A program made the position numbers and the translations under genes. A DNA stretch of 45,507 bases, taken from positions 1-45,507 of the forward strand of contig DBGO01000005.1 of NCBI GenBank assembly GCA_002295925.1. Direction: 5' to 3'. This document shows positions 7,774 through 16,516 of this stretch, one piece after another (position 1 is the stretch's first letter; each line of letters begins with the position of its first letter). The DNA comes from Flavobacteriales bacterium UBA852 (lineage in GTDB: Bacteria > Bacteroidota > Bacteroidia > Flavobacteriales_E > Vicingaceae). The notes under the pieces are model-generated. The model did not search any database and was not told the origin of the DNA. It worked only from the letters and a program-made list of their open reading frames with translations.

Positions 7774-8405
7774 TATTCAATAACTCGATTTACTTTACCG
7801 CATTTTGGCATACTGCTTCCCATATATGGATTACTAATTTCTTCTTTGTTACTGATCCAAATAGCTCCTTCATTGTTATTAGCCATTGGACAATAATCTT
7901 CGTAAAGCTTTTGTTTAGTACCAATTATTCCAATTAGGTCTTTTATATCGGTACTTAGTGAGACCAAATGTTCTCTTTGATGGTCTATATCATCAGAATT
8001 ACTTGCAATATGTTCCGCATTTTCAATCGCACTCTCCAGTATTTCGCTTACCTCTTTATTTGCCTCAACAGTTAAACCAGTTCCTTTAAACGTCTTTAAA
8101 GCTCCTACAAGGTTTTCCGAACTCTTAGCTGCTGATGAAGCATTATCTTTCACCAAAGATTCATTCAAGGAAAAATAAGAGGACATAATGGAGGTTAAAT
8201 CACCCTTTAACTCCCCTGAATTTGAAGAAACATTCCTTTCATTTGATTCAGAGTGCTGATGAGAACTGTGGTCATGTTCCATGCCTTCGTGGTGTTCATG
8301 ATCCATGTCATTATGATTTTCAGTATTGTTACTATTTCCACAGCTAGCTAGAAATAAACTTCCTGCAACAGCAAGTGAAAAAAGCGATATGCGTTTGATA
8401 TTCAT
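7773..8405 (-). CDS. DUF3347 lipoprotein, copper-associated
   Basis: A 210-residue lipoprotein with lipobox LFLASC (Cys22), then a His/Met-rich linker (HNDMDHEHHEGMEHDH). A helical DUF3347 domain of about 140 residues follows, ending in DYCPMANNNEGAIW and a late Met-Pro-Lys-Cys. The same YCPMANN-to-KCG motif ends the CusB-like adaptor in this operon, so the domain is present both as a free lipoprotein and as an adaptor tail. The family is found with Cu/Ag efflux systems, and a periplasmic Cu(I) hand-off role is likely but unproven. It overlaps the haem-protein gene by 1 base. Confidence 0.8.
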   Translation of the reverse strand: MNIKRISLFSLAVAGSLFLASCGNSNNTENHNDMDHEHHEGMEHDHSSHQHSESNERNVSSNSGELKGDLTSIMSSYFSLNESLVKDNASSAAKSSENLVGALKTFKGTGLTVEANKEVSEILESAIENAEHIASNSDDIDHQREHLVSLSTDIKDLIGIIGTKQKLYEDYCPMANNNEGAIWISNKEEISNPYMGSSMPKCGKVNRVIE

Positions 8406-8419
8406 GTTTTAAGATTTTA

Positions 8420-8548
8420 TTAATTACTAAATTGATTTACTACAACCGTAAGAAGAATCACAGCAACAGAGAACCAAATAATTCTCTTTACCCAAATCAT
8501 GAGTTTAGAGGGTGAGGACTGATTCTCTGTTTGACAGCAACTTTTCAT
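8420..8548 (-). CDS. 42-residue single-TM peptide with N-terminal Cys pair
   Basis: Reading the minus strand from ATG at 8548 to TAA at 8420 gives a 42-residue peptide beginning MKSCCQTENQS, with one hydrophobic helix (about residues 22-38). It fits neatly in the gap between two operon genes (9 bases after the HMA gene, 14 before the lipoprotein gene), and its vicinal cysteines match the chemistry of the neighbours. I know of no named family. The short length means that chance cannot be excluded, but the placement supports a real gene. Confidence 0.5.
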   Translation of the reverse strand: MKSCCQTENQSSPSKLMIWVKRIIWFSVAVILLTVVVNQFSN

Positions 8549-8557
8549 GCTTAATTT

Positions 8558-8968
8558 TTAATGTTGATGATTATGGTGATCCCCATTATTTTCAGGTCTT
8601 TCATATTGGCAACAACCCGGTAAACCATTATAAGCCTTTTCAGTTGCTCTTATTTCATCTGTATCATAGCCTACATCGGCAATTTTTTGTTTGATTTCTG
8701 TTAGAGTAATCACTTCCGGATCAAAGGTTACTTCCATCATTTTCGTTTCTTTGTTCCAGTCTGCTTTATCAATCCCTTTCACATTTTTCAGCGATCCTTC
8801 GATGGTTTTTTCGCACATTCCGCAATTACCATATACTTTAAAAGTTTCTGTTTTATGGTCACCATGTACAACTTCTATTTTCGTTGTAGAGTTTGCCATT
8901 GCTAATTGATTAACTCCTAATAGGGTTAATGCACTTAATAATCCGATTTTTACTACTTTCTTCTTCAT
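8558..8968 (-). CDS. Periplasmic heavy-metal-associated (HMA, MerP-like) protein
   Basis: A 136-residue protein with a cleavable signal peptide ending near LAMAN (residue 26). An HMA fold carries the pair in GNCGMCEKTIEGSL (Cys49, Cys52). The C-terminus has an extra potential site, GLPGCCQYERPE followed by DHHNHQH. The HMA domain would carry Cu(I) or a similar soft metal in the periplasm to the adaptor or the RND pump encoded just upstream (5-base gap). CopZ- or MerP-like function is inferred from the fold and context. Confidence 0.85.
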   Translation of the reverse strand: MKKKVVKIGLLSALTLLGVNQLAMANSTTKIEVVHGDHKTETFKVYGNCGMCEKTIEGSLKNVKGIDKADWNKETKMMEVTFDPEVITLTEIKQKIADVGYDTDEIRATEKAYNGLPGCCQYERPENNGDHHNHQH

Positions 8969-8973
8969 GATAT

Positions 8974-10761
8974 TTATTTTTGAACGTTATTAATCTCTTG
9001 TTTCACTTCTCCACATTTAAGCATTGAAGCTCCGAAATATGGGTTTTTGATTTCTTTTTCTGTACTCAACCACTCAGCTCCTTGGTCATTATTTGCCATT
9101 GGGCAATAATCGACAAATACAGGTTGTTCTATGCCTCCAAATGTTTTGATTAGCATAATCATTTGATCTGAAATATTTTTAAAGAGTACTCTCATTTTAC
9201 CTATTTCATTTGTGCTGCCTGCTTTTCTCAATTCCTTTTCCAACACACTGCTGTGTTTCATCCATACATTGTGTGCTTCACCTGTAAATACCCCCATATT
9301 TACTTTACTCAATAGAACACCCATGTCTTTTGAAGCTGATACTGCCTTATCTAGGTTGTCATCCACCAAAGCGTTCTTTAATTTGAAATATTCATTGAAT
9401 AAAGGATTCAATTCTTCTTTTGCTTTGGAGCTAATGGTGATATTTTTTGAATGTGAGCTATGGTCGGTATTTTGGGGAGTATTTCCTCCGCCATGATTAT
9501 GACCGGTCATTACCACACCTCCTTCCGGGTTCATCATGCTTGGTTTTCCGGCTAACTGAGCAGCAGCATCAATACTAAATGTTCCATTAGTGGCAATTTC
9601 TTCTCCCGGTTCAAGCCCTGATTTGATCACATAGCTATCGCCTAAAGCCGGACCTAGCGTTACTTCTTTCATCATAAAACTAATACCTTTAGCATTTGTG
9701 ATTTTAGTGTAAACAACGGAACGTTCTCCCGTCCACATGACTGCTGATTTTGGCACTATCAATGCCTCTTTTTCATTATGAATAGGACTTTCAATTGTGC
9801 CTAACACAAACATATCAGGCTTCAAACGCATGCCGGGGTTGCTAATTTCTACACGAGCAGAGGCAACACGAGTTTTAGGGTTAATTACCGGATCGATAAA
9901 AGATATTTTGCCTTTAAAAGTCTCCCCCGGAATAGATTGAACAGTAAACTGAACGTTATCTCCAGATTTTACCCAAGGTATATCGCTTTCATATACATCA
10001 AACAAGACCCATACCTTACTTAGGTTAGCTACTTCGTATATGGTTTGACCTTTTTTGATGTAATCACCTAAGTTTACTTTCTTGTTCAACACGATTCCGG
10101 AAACATCAGCTAGGATAGGAAACTGCTCCTGAACAACTCCACCTTCTAAAATTTGATTAATCTGCTTTTCTGTTAGTTTCCAGTTTTTCAACTTCTCGAC
10201 CGCAGCCTGATACAAACCGGGTTGTGTTTCTTTTATTTTTTGAGCCTCAAATAATTCTTCCTGAGCAGTTACCAATTCAGGTGAATAAATATAAGCGAGT
10301 ACTTGACCTTTTTGAACAGATTCACCAGTAAAGCTCACCATTAATTTTTCAATTCGCCCTGGTATATGCGATGATTGTGAGGTAACATTACGTTCATCTG
10401 CCTTAATCTTTCCATTCATTCTTACTTCTTTTATCGGCTTCCTTTTGGTGATAATAGAAGTTTGAACGTTTGCTAATTGCATGGCGGTTGGAGACATTTT
10501 TATTTCCATTGGATTATCTTCACTATTACCTTCATCAGAGAGAGGAATTAAATCCATTCCACAAAGAGGGCATTGCCCCGGTTCGTTTTGCCTAATTTGA
10601 GGGTGCATGGAGCAAGTCCAAATCGTATTTTTAGAGTGTTCATGTTTTTCCTCATTTGCTTCCTTTTGAGAAGCTCCCCCAAACATCGCCCAACCCAATA
10701 ATAATCCAATTACTAAAGTTCCTAGAGCTATATAGACTGTATTTTTATTTATATTTTTCAT
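8974..10761 (-). CDS. cusB: CusB-type efflux RND periplasmic adaptor with DUF3347 tail
   Basis: A 595-residue membrane-fusion protein, longer than most adaptors because of extra domains. It has an N-terminal membrane anchor (about residues 9-28) and a heavy-metal-binding segment WTCSMHPQIRQ...CPLCGMDLIPL (about 48-73). The adaptor core (about 90-400) shows GRIEKLMVSFTGESVQKGQ and the lipoyl-type VLNKKVNLGDYIKKGQ. A His-rich linker and a DUF3347 domain (about 440-585) with DYCPMANNDQGAEW follow. It couples the inner-membrane pump to the outer-membrane channel and in the Cus system also passes Cu(I)/Ag(I). It is one base from cusC. The symbol is by family, not by proven specificity. Confidence 0.9.
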   Translation of the reverse strand: MKNINKNTVYIALGTLVIGLLLGWAMFGGASQKEANEEKHEHSKNTIWTCSMHPQIRQNEPGQCPLCGMDLIPLSDEGNSEDNPMEIKMSPTAMQLANVQTSIITKRKPIKEVRMNGKIKADERNVTSQSSHIPGRIEKLMVSFTGESVQKGQVLAYIYSPELVTAQEELFEAQKIKETQPGLYQAAVEKLKNWKLTEKQINQILEGGVVQEQFPILADVSGIVLNKKVNLGDYIKKGQTIYEVANLSKVWVLFDVYESDIPWVKSGDNVQFTVQSIPGETFKGKISFIDPVINPKTRVASARVEISNPGMRLKPDMFVLGTIESPIHNEKEALIVPKSAVMWTGERSVVYTKITNAKGISFMMKEVTLGPALGDSYVIKSGLEPGEEIATNGTFSIDAAAQLAGKPSMMNPEGGVVMTGHNHGGGNTPQNTDHSSHSKNITISSKAKEELNPLFNEYFKLKNALVDDNLDKAVSASKDMGVLLSKVNMGVFTGEAHNVWMKHSSVLEKELRKAGSTNEIGKMRVLFKNISDQMIMLIKTFGGIEQPVFVDYCPMANNDQGAEWLSTEKEIKNPYFGASMLKCGEVKQEINNVQK

Positions 10762-10762
10762 C

Positions 10763-12001
10763 TTATTCCGTTTTTGAAGTGAGATAATCCAATTTAGCTA
10801 GAGCCACATAAAATGCTTTAGTCGCTGTAGCAGTAGCTATTTGATATTTTAATAATTCTTGTTGCATTCGAAGGATTTCTTCAAAGTCCTTTCCTGAATT
10901 ACTGTAAGCTGTTTCCAGTAATGAAATGGCTTGTTCTGTTTTTGAAACTTGGGTGTTGTACAATTCGATCAATTGCCTGGCTTTATCCAATTCATACCAT
11001 GCCATTTCATAGTTTGAAACCAGTGTATTCTCTGTGTTCGTTTTATAATTAGCAATGGCTTCTTGTTTGAATTGAGCTTCTTTAGTTGCAGCCTTGTACT
11101 TTCCACGATAGATAGGAATGCTCATACTTACCATAGGCATGATCACATTCTTTCCATTATCAGGCACAACCATATCATTGCGTTCTCCAACAAATACGTA
11201 ATCCAGTCCTACACCAAACTTTGGTAATCCTTGTTTCTTGCTTAACTCTTCGGCTTCTTGTGCCGATTGCATTTTTAAATCAAGTGATTGCAACAAAGGA
11301 TGATTTGCTAGCAAACTATCTTTTCGATAATTCAAAGGCACTGAAACTATATTCAACTTTTGATCAACTTGAACCACAATAGAGTCAGGTCTATTAAGCA
11401 ATTTATTAAAGTGAACAAACAGAGGTCGTAGCTGATCTTGCAGCAATTTTATTTCGGTTTCTGTGTTTTCTATCATGATGTCAACACGAATCACATCTAC
11501 CATACTGCCTTTATCATTCTTAAACCCTGTAGTTGCCAGTTGCTTGTAACTACTTAAAATGTCCTTGTTTTCCTTTTGTAAAAGAATCTTTTGATTTACT
11601 TCATAAATAGGATACCAAGCAGATTTTACCTGCATATACAATTCATTTTTGGCATTGATGAACTCTTGATATTTGGCTTCTGCCTGAAGTGCCTGAACAT
11701 TTCCTGCTGTTTTAAGTGTGCCAAACCATGGGAACATTTGTGTAAGACCTACTTTTGCTCTTTGTGGTCCAACACGAGTTTCTACAGGGCTAATAAAGTA
11801 GCCGAATGAAAAAGTAGGATCAGGTAAACTATTGACTTGTGCTACCTTTTGCATAGCAGCTTCAAAATCGGCATATTTTGCTTTGAGCAACGGATTGTTT
11901 TCTGCTGCTAGCTTTAGACTCTCTTCTAAGGATTGAGCACTTGATTTTGTGCTTAGTCCAACCAAAAGGAGTGCAGTGATTATTACTATATATTGTTTCA
12001 T
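10763..12001 (-). CDS. cusC: TolC-family outer-membrane channel of the RND efflux system
   Basis: A 412-residue outer-membrane factor with a signal peptide (cleavage after about STKSSAQ, residue 23) and two OEP repeats rich in coiled-coil helices, for example AAENNPLLKAKYADFEAAM at the start of the first repeat. It is of usual length for Bacteroidota CusC-like proteins. The start overlaps the cusA stop by 4 bases and the stop is one base from the cusB start, so the three pump parts are co-translated. It forms the exit duct across the outer membrane. Confidence 0.9.
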   Translation of the reverse strand: MKQYIVIITALLLVGLSTKSSAQSLEESLKLAAENNPLLKAKYADFEAAMQKVAQVNSLPDPTFSFGYFISPVETRVGPQRAKVGLTQMFPWFGTLKTAGNVQALQAEAKYQEFINAKNELYMQVKSAWYPIYEVNQKILLQKENKDILSSYKQLATTGFKNDKGSMVDVIRVDIMIENTETEIKLLQDQLRPLFVHFNKLLNRPDSIVVQVDQKLNIVSVPLNYRKDSLLANHPLLQSLDLKMQSAQEAEELSKKQGLPKFGVGLDYVFVGERNDMVVPDNGKNVIMPMVSMSIPIYRGKYKAATKEAQFKQEAIANYKTNTENTLVSNYEMAWYELDKARQLIELYNTQVSKTEQAISLLETAYSNSGKDFEEILRMQQELLKYQIATATATKAFYVALAKLDYLTSKTE

Positions 12002-15000
12002 TTTGCTTCCTTTTTAAGTTTTCTTTCTTCTCTCCAACAGTACAGTACTGGTACAATAAAATAGGTGATTGATGCTACGATCATTCCACCGAAAGCCGGT
12101 ATTGCCATTGGAATCATTATATCTGCTCCACGACCCGTAGAGGTTAAAACCGGTAGCAAAGCAATAATGGTAGTAGCCGAAGTCATAATGGCAGGCTTGA
12201 TTCTTCGCTGACCTGCAATGACTACTGCATTTCTTATTCCTTCAAGTGTCGTGGTTTTGTTTTTTTCAAAACTCTGATCAAGATAGGTTCCCATTAACAC
12301 ACCATCATCCGTTGCTATTCCAAATAGTGCTATAAAGCCAACCCATACAGCTACACTGAGATTAATAGGATGCATTTGGAACAAATCTCGCATGTTCGTA
12401 TTCAGAATTTCAAAATTGAAGAACCAATCTTGTCCGTATAACCATAGCATCATAAATGCACCACTAAATGCCATGGCGATACCGGTAAAAATCATTAGAG
12501 ATGTACTAACAGATTTGAACTGGAAATAGAGAATCAAGAAAATGATCGCTAATACGATAGGGACAATAATTGCCAATCGTTTCTCTGCCCGCACTTGATT
12601 TTCATAGCTTCCTGAGAATTTGAAACTGATACCTGAAGGAACAACTAAATCTCCCTGATCAATTTTATTCTGAATAAAGCGTTGAGCTTCTTCAACCACA
12701 TCTACCTCCGCATAACCTTCCTTTTTATCCAATAATACATACCCCACAAGGAAAGTATTTTCACTCTTGATGACTTGTGGTCCACGTACATATTCAATAT
12801 CTACTAATTCAACAAGAGGTATTTGAACACCGGTAGGAGATGGAATAAAAACCTTTTTTAATTTATCAGGATCATCTCTTAATTCTCTTGGATACCTCAC
12901 CCGTACAGGAAAACGTTCACGACCTTCCACAGTAGAGGTTATCTGCATACCACCAATAGCTGTTTCGATGGTTTGCTGAACATCTTCAATGTTTAACCCA
13001 TACCTAGAAATTGCATCTCTATTGATGTTAAAATGTAAGTATGGTTTACCCACAATACGATCGGCAAATACGGCTTCTGTTTTTACTGATGGAACTTCTT
13101 TAAGAATAGCCTCCAACTCTAAACCAAATTTTTCGATTGTCTTTAGATCAGGTCCAAACACTTTAATACCCATCGGTGCACGCATACCAGTTTGTAACAT
13201 CACTAATCGGGTTTCAATGGGTTGAAGTTTTGGAGCGGAAGTAACACCTGGAATATTGGTTACTTTAACAATCTCGTTCCAAATATCGTCTGGTGATTGG
13301 ATATGAGTTCTCCAGTTTCTAAAGTACAAGCCATTCGCATCAGGAATCAATTCGTCTTCTGAAATACCTTGTTCTAAAGCTTCTTCATTGGTGATAGCAT
13401 CACCGGAAGTGAGCATAAACTGATCCTCCTTATTGACCTTAAAACGCTCTCGGTGTCCTTTTTTGTTGAGAAGATATTCCGGTTTGTAATTAATGATGTT
13501 TTCATACATGGAAATAGGAGCTGGATCCAATGCAGATTCAACCCTTCCCATTTTACCAACGGCTAATTCTACTTCGGGAATGTTTGCCAACAACATATCC
13601 AATTGCTGAACCACCGTTTTATTTTGCTCTACACCGGCATGAGGCATGGAAGTAGGCATTAATAAATAACTTCCTTCATCTAGTGCAGGCATAAATTCTT
13701 TTCCAAGACCGGGTAGGGAATGAGATAGACCTGACCAAACTGATGTGGTTCTAATGTTGACCCCTACTTTATCAAAACCTGTAGCGACAAAGCCAAACAT
13801 AGAATTGAAACCTACCCACACTGTTGTTCCAAACAAGATCACAATGGTTGGTATCATTAAAAACTTAACCTTGTTTGCCAAACACCAGTGGAGGATTTTC
13901 ACATAGTATTTTTCAAGTAGATAAAATGCTCCGAGAATGACACTTACAATAGCTGCAACAAATATGAAATTCCATAACAATGAAATTCCCGCACCAAGAG
14001 GCATCCAGTATTTAGCTAGCAACCAAACTACCGAAACAACGGTTATGATTAAGGCTAAGTTTTTCGTGAAAAAATTCTGTTTTGGACTATATTCTGTAAT
14101 AAACCATGCAGCACCAAATGCCATCAACGTTATACCTCCCCAAACACTAACCCAAATTGCAATTATTAATCCACCTAAAATCAATAAAGCATTAATGAGT
14201 TTGCCTTTAGCGTTTTTGTTGATTTTAATTCCAAATACCCAATGCGCCAATGTTGGCAGTATTATTAATGCCACAAACAAGGATGCAATCAAGGCAAATG
14301 TTTTAGTGAAGGCTAATGGTCTGAATAGTTTCCCTTCCGCTGCCTCCATTGTAAACACAGGAACAAAACTTACAATTGTAGTTGCCACGGCAGTTACAAT
14401 AGCCGAACTTACTTCTGCTGCTGCATTATAGATAGTATTAATTAATTTCTGACTAGGTGAAGCTTCATCAATATGTTTAATGACGTTTTCAGAGAGGACG
14501 ATCCCTAAATCCACCATTGTACCAATGGCTATTGCAATACCTGAAAGAGCTACAATATTGGCATCTACCCCAAAGTAACGCATGGCGATAAACACCATTA
14601 AAACAGCAATAGGTAGAAGGGAAGAGATTAGAATGGAAGCTCTTAGATTCAAAACCATAACAATTACAACAAGTATGGTAATGAGCAACTCCAAAGAAAG
14701 TGCTTCTTCCAGTGTGCCAAGTGTTTCGTAAATCAACTGAGTTCTATCGTAGAATGGCACAATGGTTAATTGACTTTCAACACCATTAGCCAAGGTCTTC
14801 TTCGGAAGTCCGGGAGCGATTTCCTTAATTTTTTCTTTTACATTATTAATGACATGTAAGGGGTTGGAGCCATATCGAGCAACAACAACGCCTCCAACTA
14901 CTTCCGCTCCGTCCTTGTCCAAAAGCCCTCTTCGAGTTGCTGGTCCAAGCGTAACAACGCCAACATCTTTTACTCGAATCGGTACATTATCATGAACATC

Positions 15001-15798
15001 AACTACTGCCTTCTCTATATCTTCAATGGACTTAACATACCCTAATCCTCTAACTAGATACTCAGCTTTATTGATCTCAATGGTTTTTGCACCCACATCA
15101 CGGTTCGACTTTTTAACCGCCATCATCACCTTATGAAGGGGAATGTCGTAAATACGCAGCGCATCAGGATTTACATCTATTTGATATTCCTGAACATAAC
15201 CTCCTATGGAAGCCACTTCAGAAACACCATCCACGGCATTTAATCCATACTTGACATAAAAATCTTGAGCTGTCCGAATTTCGTGTAAATCCCATCCCCC
15301 GGTTGGGTTACCTTCTTTGTCTCTTCCTTCTAAGGTGTACCAATAAACTTGACCGAGAGCTGTTGCATCGGGTCCTAGAGAAGGTTGTACTCCTTCAGGT
15401 AATAACCCGGAAGGAAGTGAATTTAATTTTTCAAGAATTCGAGAACGTGACCAGTAAAAATCTATATCCTCGTTGAAGATGATGTAGATACTACTGAATC
15501 CGAAAATGGAAGAACTACGGATGGATTTCACCCCGGGAATACCTAACAAGGAAGTAGTTAATGGATAAGTAATTTGGTCTTCAATATCTTGTGGAGATCT
15601 CCCCATCCATTGGGTAAACACAATTTGTTGATTTTCTCCAATATCAGGAATGGCATCAACGGGCACAGGATCTGACGGAAGTGAACCAATCTTCCACCCA
15701 AATGGGGCAGTAACTAATCCCCATCCGATAAACAATACAATTACAAGTATTGTGACTAGTTTATTCTCAAGGAAATATTTTATTATTTTATTAAGCAT
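11998..15798 (-). CDS. cusA: CusA/CzcA-family heavy-metal efflux RND permease, enlarged form
   Basis: A 1266-residue inner-membrane pump, about 200 residues longer than E. coli CusA. Conserved marks include PVDAIPDIGENQ near the N-terminus, the proton-relay aspartate in GTMVDLGIVLSEN (Asp430), the LDPAPISMYE segment and LVMLQTGMRAPMG. The last two provide Met residues at positions equivalent to the CusA metal-binding methionines, so Cu(I)/Ag(I) is more likely than Zn/Co/Cd. The extra length lies mainly at about residues 525-630, which adds three or four hydrophobic segments, and about 670-698. It is first in the efflux operon, with a promoter-like element and a 13-base inverted repeat upstream. 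Confidence 0.92.
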   Translation of the reverse strand: MLNKIIKYFLENKLVTILVIVLFIGWGLVTAPFGWKIGSLPSDPVPVDAIPDIGENQQIVFTQWMGRSPQDIEDQITYPLTTSLLGIPGVKSIRSSSIFGFSSIYIIFNEDIDFYWSRSRILEKLNSLPSGLLPEGVQPSLGPDATALGQVYWYTLEGRDKEGNPTGGWDLHEIRTAQDFYVKYGLNAVDGVSEVASIGGYVQEYQIDVNPDALRIYDIPLHKVMMAVKKSNRDVGAKTIEINKAEYLVRGLGYVKSIEDIEKAVVDVHDNVPIRVKDVGVVTLGPATRRGLLDKDGAEVVGGVVVARYGSNPLHVINNVKEKIKEIAPGLPKKTLANGVESQLTIVPFYDRTQLIYETLGTLEEALSLELLITILVVIVMVLNLRASILISSLLPIAVLMVFIAMRYFGVDANIVALSGIAIAIGTMVDLGIVLSENVIKHIDEASPSQKLINTIYNAAAEVSSAIVTAVATTIVSFVPVFTMEAAEGKLFRPLAFTKTFALIASLFVALIILPTLAHWVFGIKINKNAKGKLINALLILGGLIIAIWVSVWGGITLMAFGAAWFITEYSPKQNFFTKNLALIITVVSVVWLLAKYWMPLGAGISLLWNFIFVAAIVSVILGAFYLLEKYYVKILHWCLANKVKFLMIPTIVILFGTTVWVGFNSMFGFVATGFDKVGVNIRTTSVWSGLSHSLPGLGKEFMPALDEGSYLLMPTSMPHAGVEQNKTVVQQLDMLLANIPEVELAVGKMGRVESALDPAPISMYENIINYKPEYLLNKKGHRERFKVNKEDQFMLTSGDAITNEEALEQGISEDELIPDANGLYFRNWRTHIQSPDDIWNEIVKVTNIPGVTSAPKLQPIETRLVMLQTGMRAPMGIKVFGPDLKTIEKFGLELEAILKEVPSVKTEAVFADRIVGKPYLHFNINRDAISRYGLNIEDVQQTIETAIGGMQITSTVEGRERFPVRVRYPRELRDDPDKLKKVFIPSPTGVQIPLVELVDIEYVRGPQVIKSENTFLVGYVLLDKKEGYAEVDVVEEAQRFIQNKIDQGDLVVPSGISFKFSGSYENQVRAEKRLAIIVPIVLAIIFLILYFQFKSVSTSLMIFTGIAMAFSGAFMMLWLYGQDWFFNFEILNTNMRDLFQMHPINLSVAVWVGFIALFGIATDDGVLMGTYLDQSFEKNKTTTLEGIRNAVVIAGQRRIKPAIMTSATTIIALLPVLTSTGRGADIMIPMAIPAFGGMIVASITYFIVPVLYCWREERKLKKEAK

Positions 15799-15816
15799 AT
15801 CATACTGTTAAATTGA

Positions 15817-15824
15817 CAAATTTA
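15817..15824 (-). promoter_or_regulatory. -7 promoter element of the RND efflux operon
   Basis: The minus strand reads TAAATTTG, a full match to the Bacteroidota -7 consensus TAnnTTTG, 18 bases before the cusA ATG. The expected -33 region overlaps or adjoins the inverted repeat at 15843-15875. There is no clean TTG at -33, which is common in promoters that need an activator. Confidence 0.55.
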
Positions 15825-15842
15825 TATTGTTGTCTTTCTTTT

Positions 15843-15875
15843 ATTAATAATTACCGAAATAGGGTAATTATTAAT
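15843..15875 (-). promoter_or_regulatory. Perfect 13-bp inverted repeat, candidate operator of the efflux operon
   Basis: ATTAATAATTACC (15843-15855) is repeated exactly in inverse as GGTAATTATTAAT (15863-15875), with a 7-base spacer. It lies directly upstream of, or overlapping, the -33 region of the cusA promoter, which suits an activator or repressor binding as a dimer. No two-component regulator is in the window, so the HMA-AraC or ArsR proteins are the local candidates. Confidence 0.5.
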
Positions 15876-15918
15876 CGGAATAGAATAAGTCTTATCTCAA
15901 AGAATCAATTCTATTCAC

Positions 15919-15946
15919 AGTGATTCAGCATTGTATTTGAATCACT
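15919..15946 (-). terminator. Hairpin after the HYC_CC_PP gene
   Basis: AGTGATTCA (15919-15927) pairs exactly with TGAATCACT (15938-15946) around a 10-base loop, starting 13 bases past the stop codon of the minus-strand gene at 15960. No clear T-run follows on the minus strand, so it may be a weak terminator or an mRNA end stabiliser. Confidence 0.35.
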
Positions 15947-15959
15947 AACAGTATGTGTA

Positions 15960-16382
15960 TTATATGCGGAACACCTGAAACAGGACAGATCTATCCTGTT
16001 CTATCAAAGGGGGGGAGTATGCAATAAAAGAATTCGACTCTTCCTTATCAAAAAAGTAATTGTTTATATAAACAACTACAAAGGCTGCTACAAATTTGAA
16101 GTCTAAATTTGGAGAAATTACTCCAGGATTGCTATAATCATCATCTACAGAAAGGGTCGTATATTTGTTTTCACAACAACCTTTTCTGGTGATTTTTTGT
16201 CCATGATCACTCTCATCACAAGCTTTCTCATCCATTTTAGCCATACCGCAACTCAGTTCGTCATGCCCAAATGAAATAGAAGATTTAACAGCTTTCCCTC
16301 CACAGTAATGCGTAGCAAAAGTGATACTCATGTTGGTTGTGAGCATCAAAATTGCAAGCAATATGGAAAGAATTCTTTTCAT
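15960..16382 (-). CDS. HYC_CC_PP family exported protein
   Basis: A 140-residue protein with a signal peptide (residues 1-23). It has the three motifs that name this Bacteroidota family, in order: THYCGG (HYC), KGCCENK (CC) and AYSPPLIEQDRSVLFQVFR (PP). A further Cys in LSCGMAKMDEKACDESDHG adds potential metal ligands. Members occur beside copper and mercury resistance genes, but no biochemical role is established. It stands between the HMA-MauE gene and the RND operon, with gaps of 134 and 161 bases, so it is probably transcribed on its own or from the upstream operon. Confidence 0.75.
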   Translation of the reverse strand: MKRILSILLAILMLTTNMSITFATHYCGGKAVKSSISFGHDELSCGMAKMDEKACDESDHGQKITRKGCCENKYTTLSVDDDYSNPGVISPNLDFKFVAAFVVVYINNYFFDKEESNSFIAYSPPLIEQDRSVLFQVFRI

Positions 16383-16516
16383 CCTAAATTCGTTAAACGC
16401 AAAGTTTCAAAATTTATTTTGCTCATTTAATGATTTTTATCAGTAATTCAAAGATAATTAAATGATTTTAGTTAGATATTTCAATTTTTTGGTTTTCTGT
16501 TTCAAAATTTTGACCA

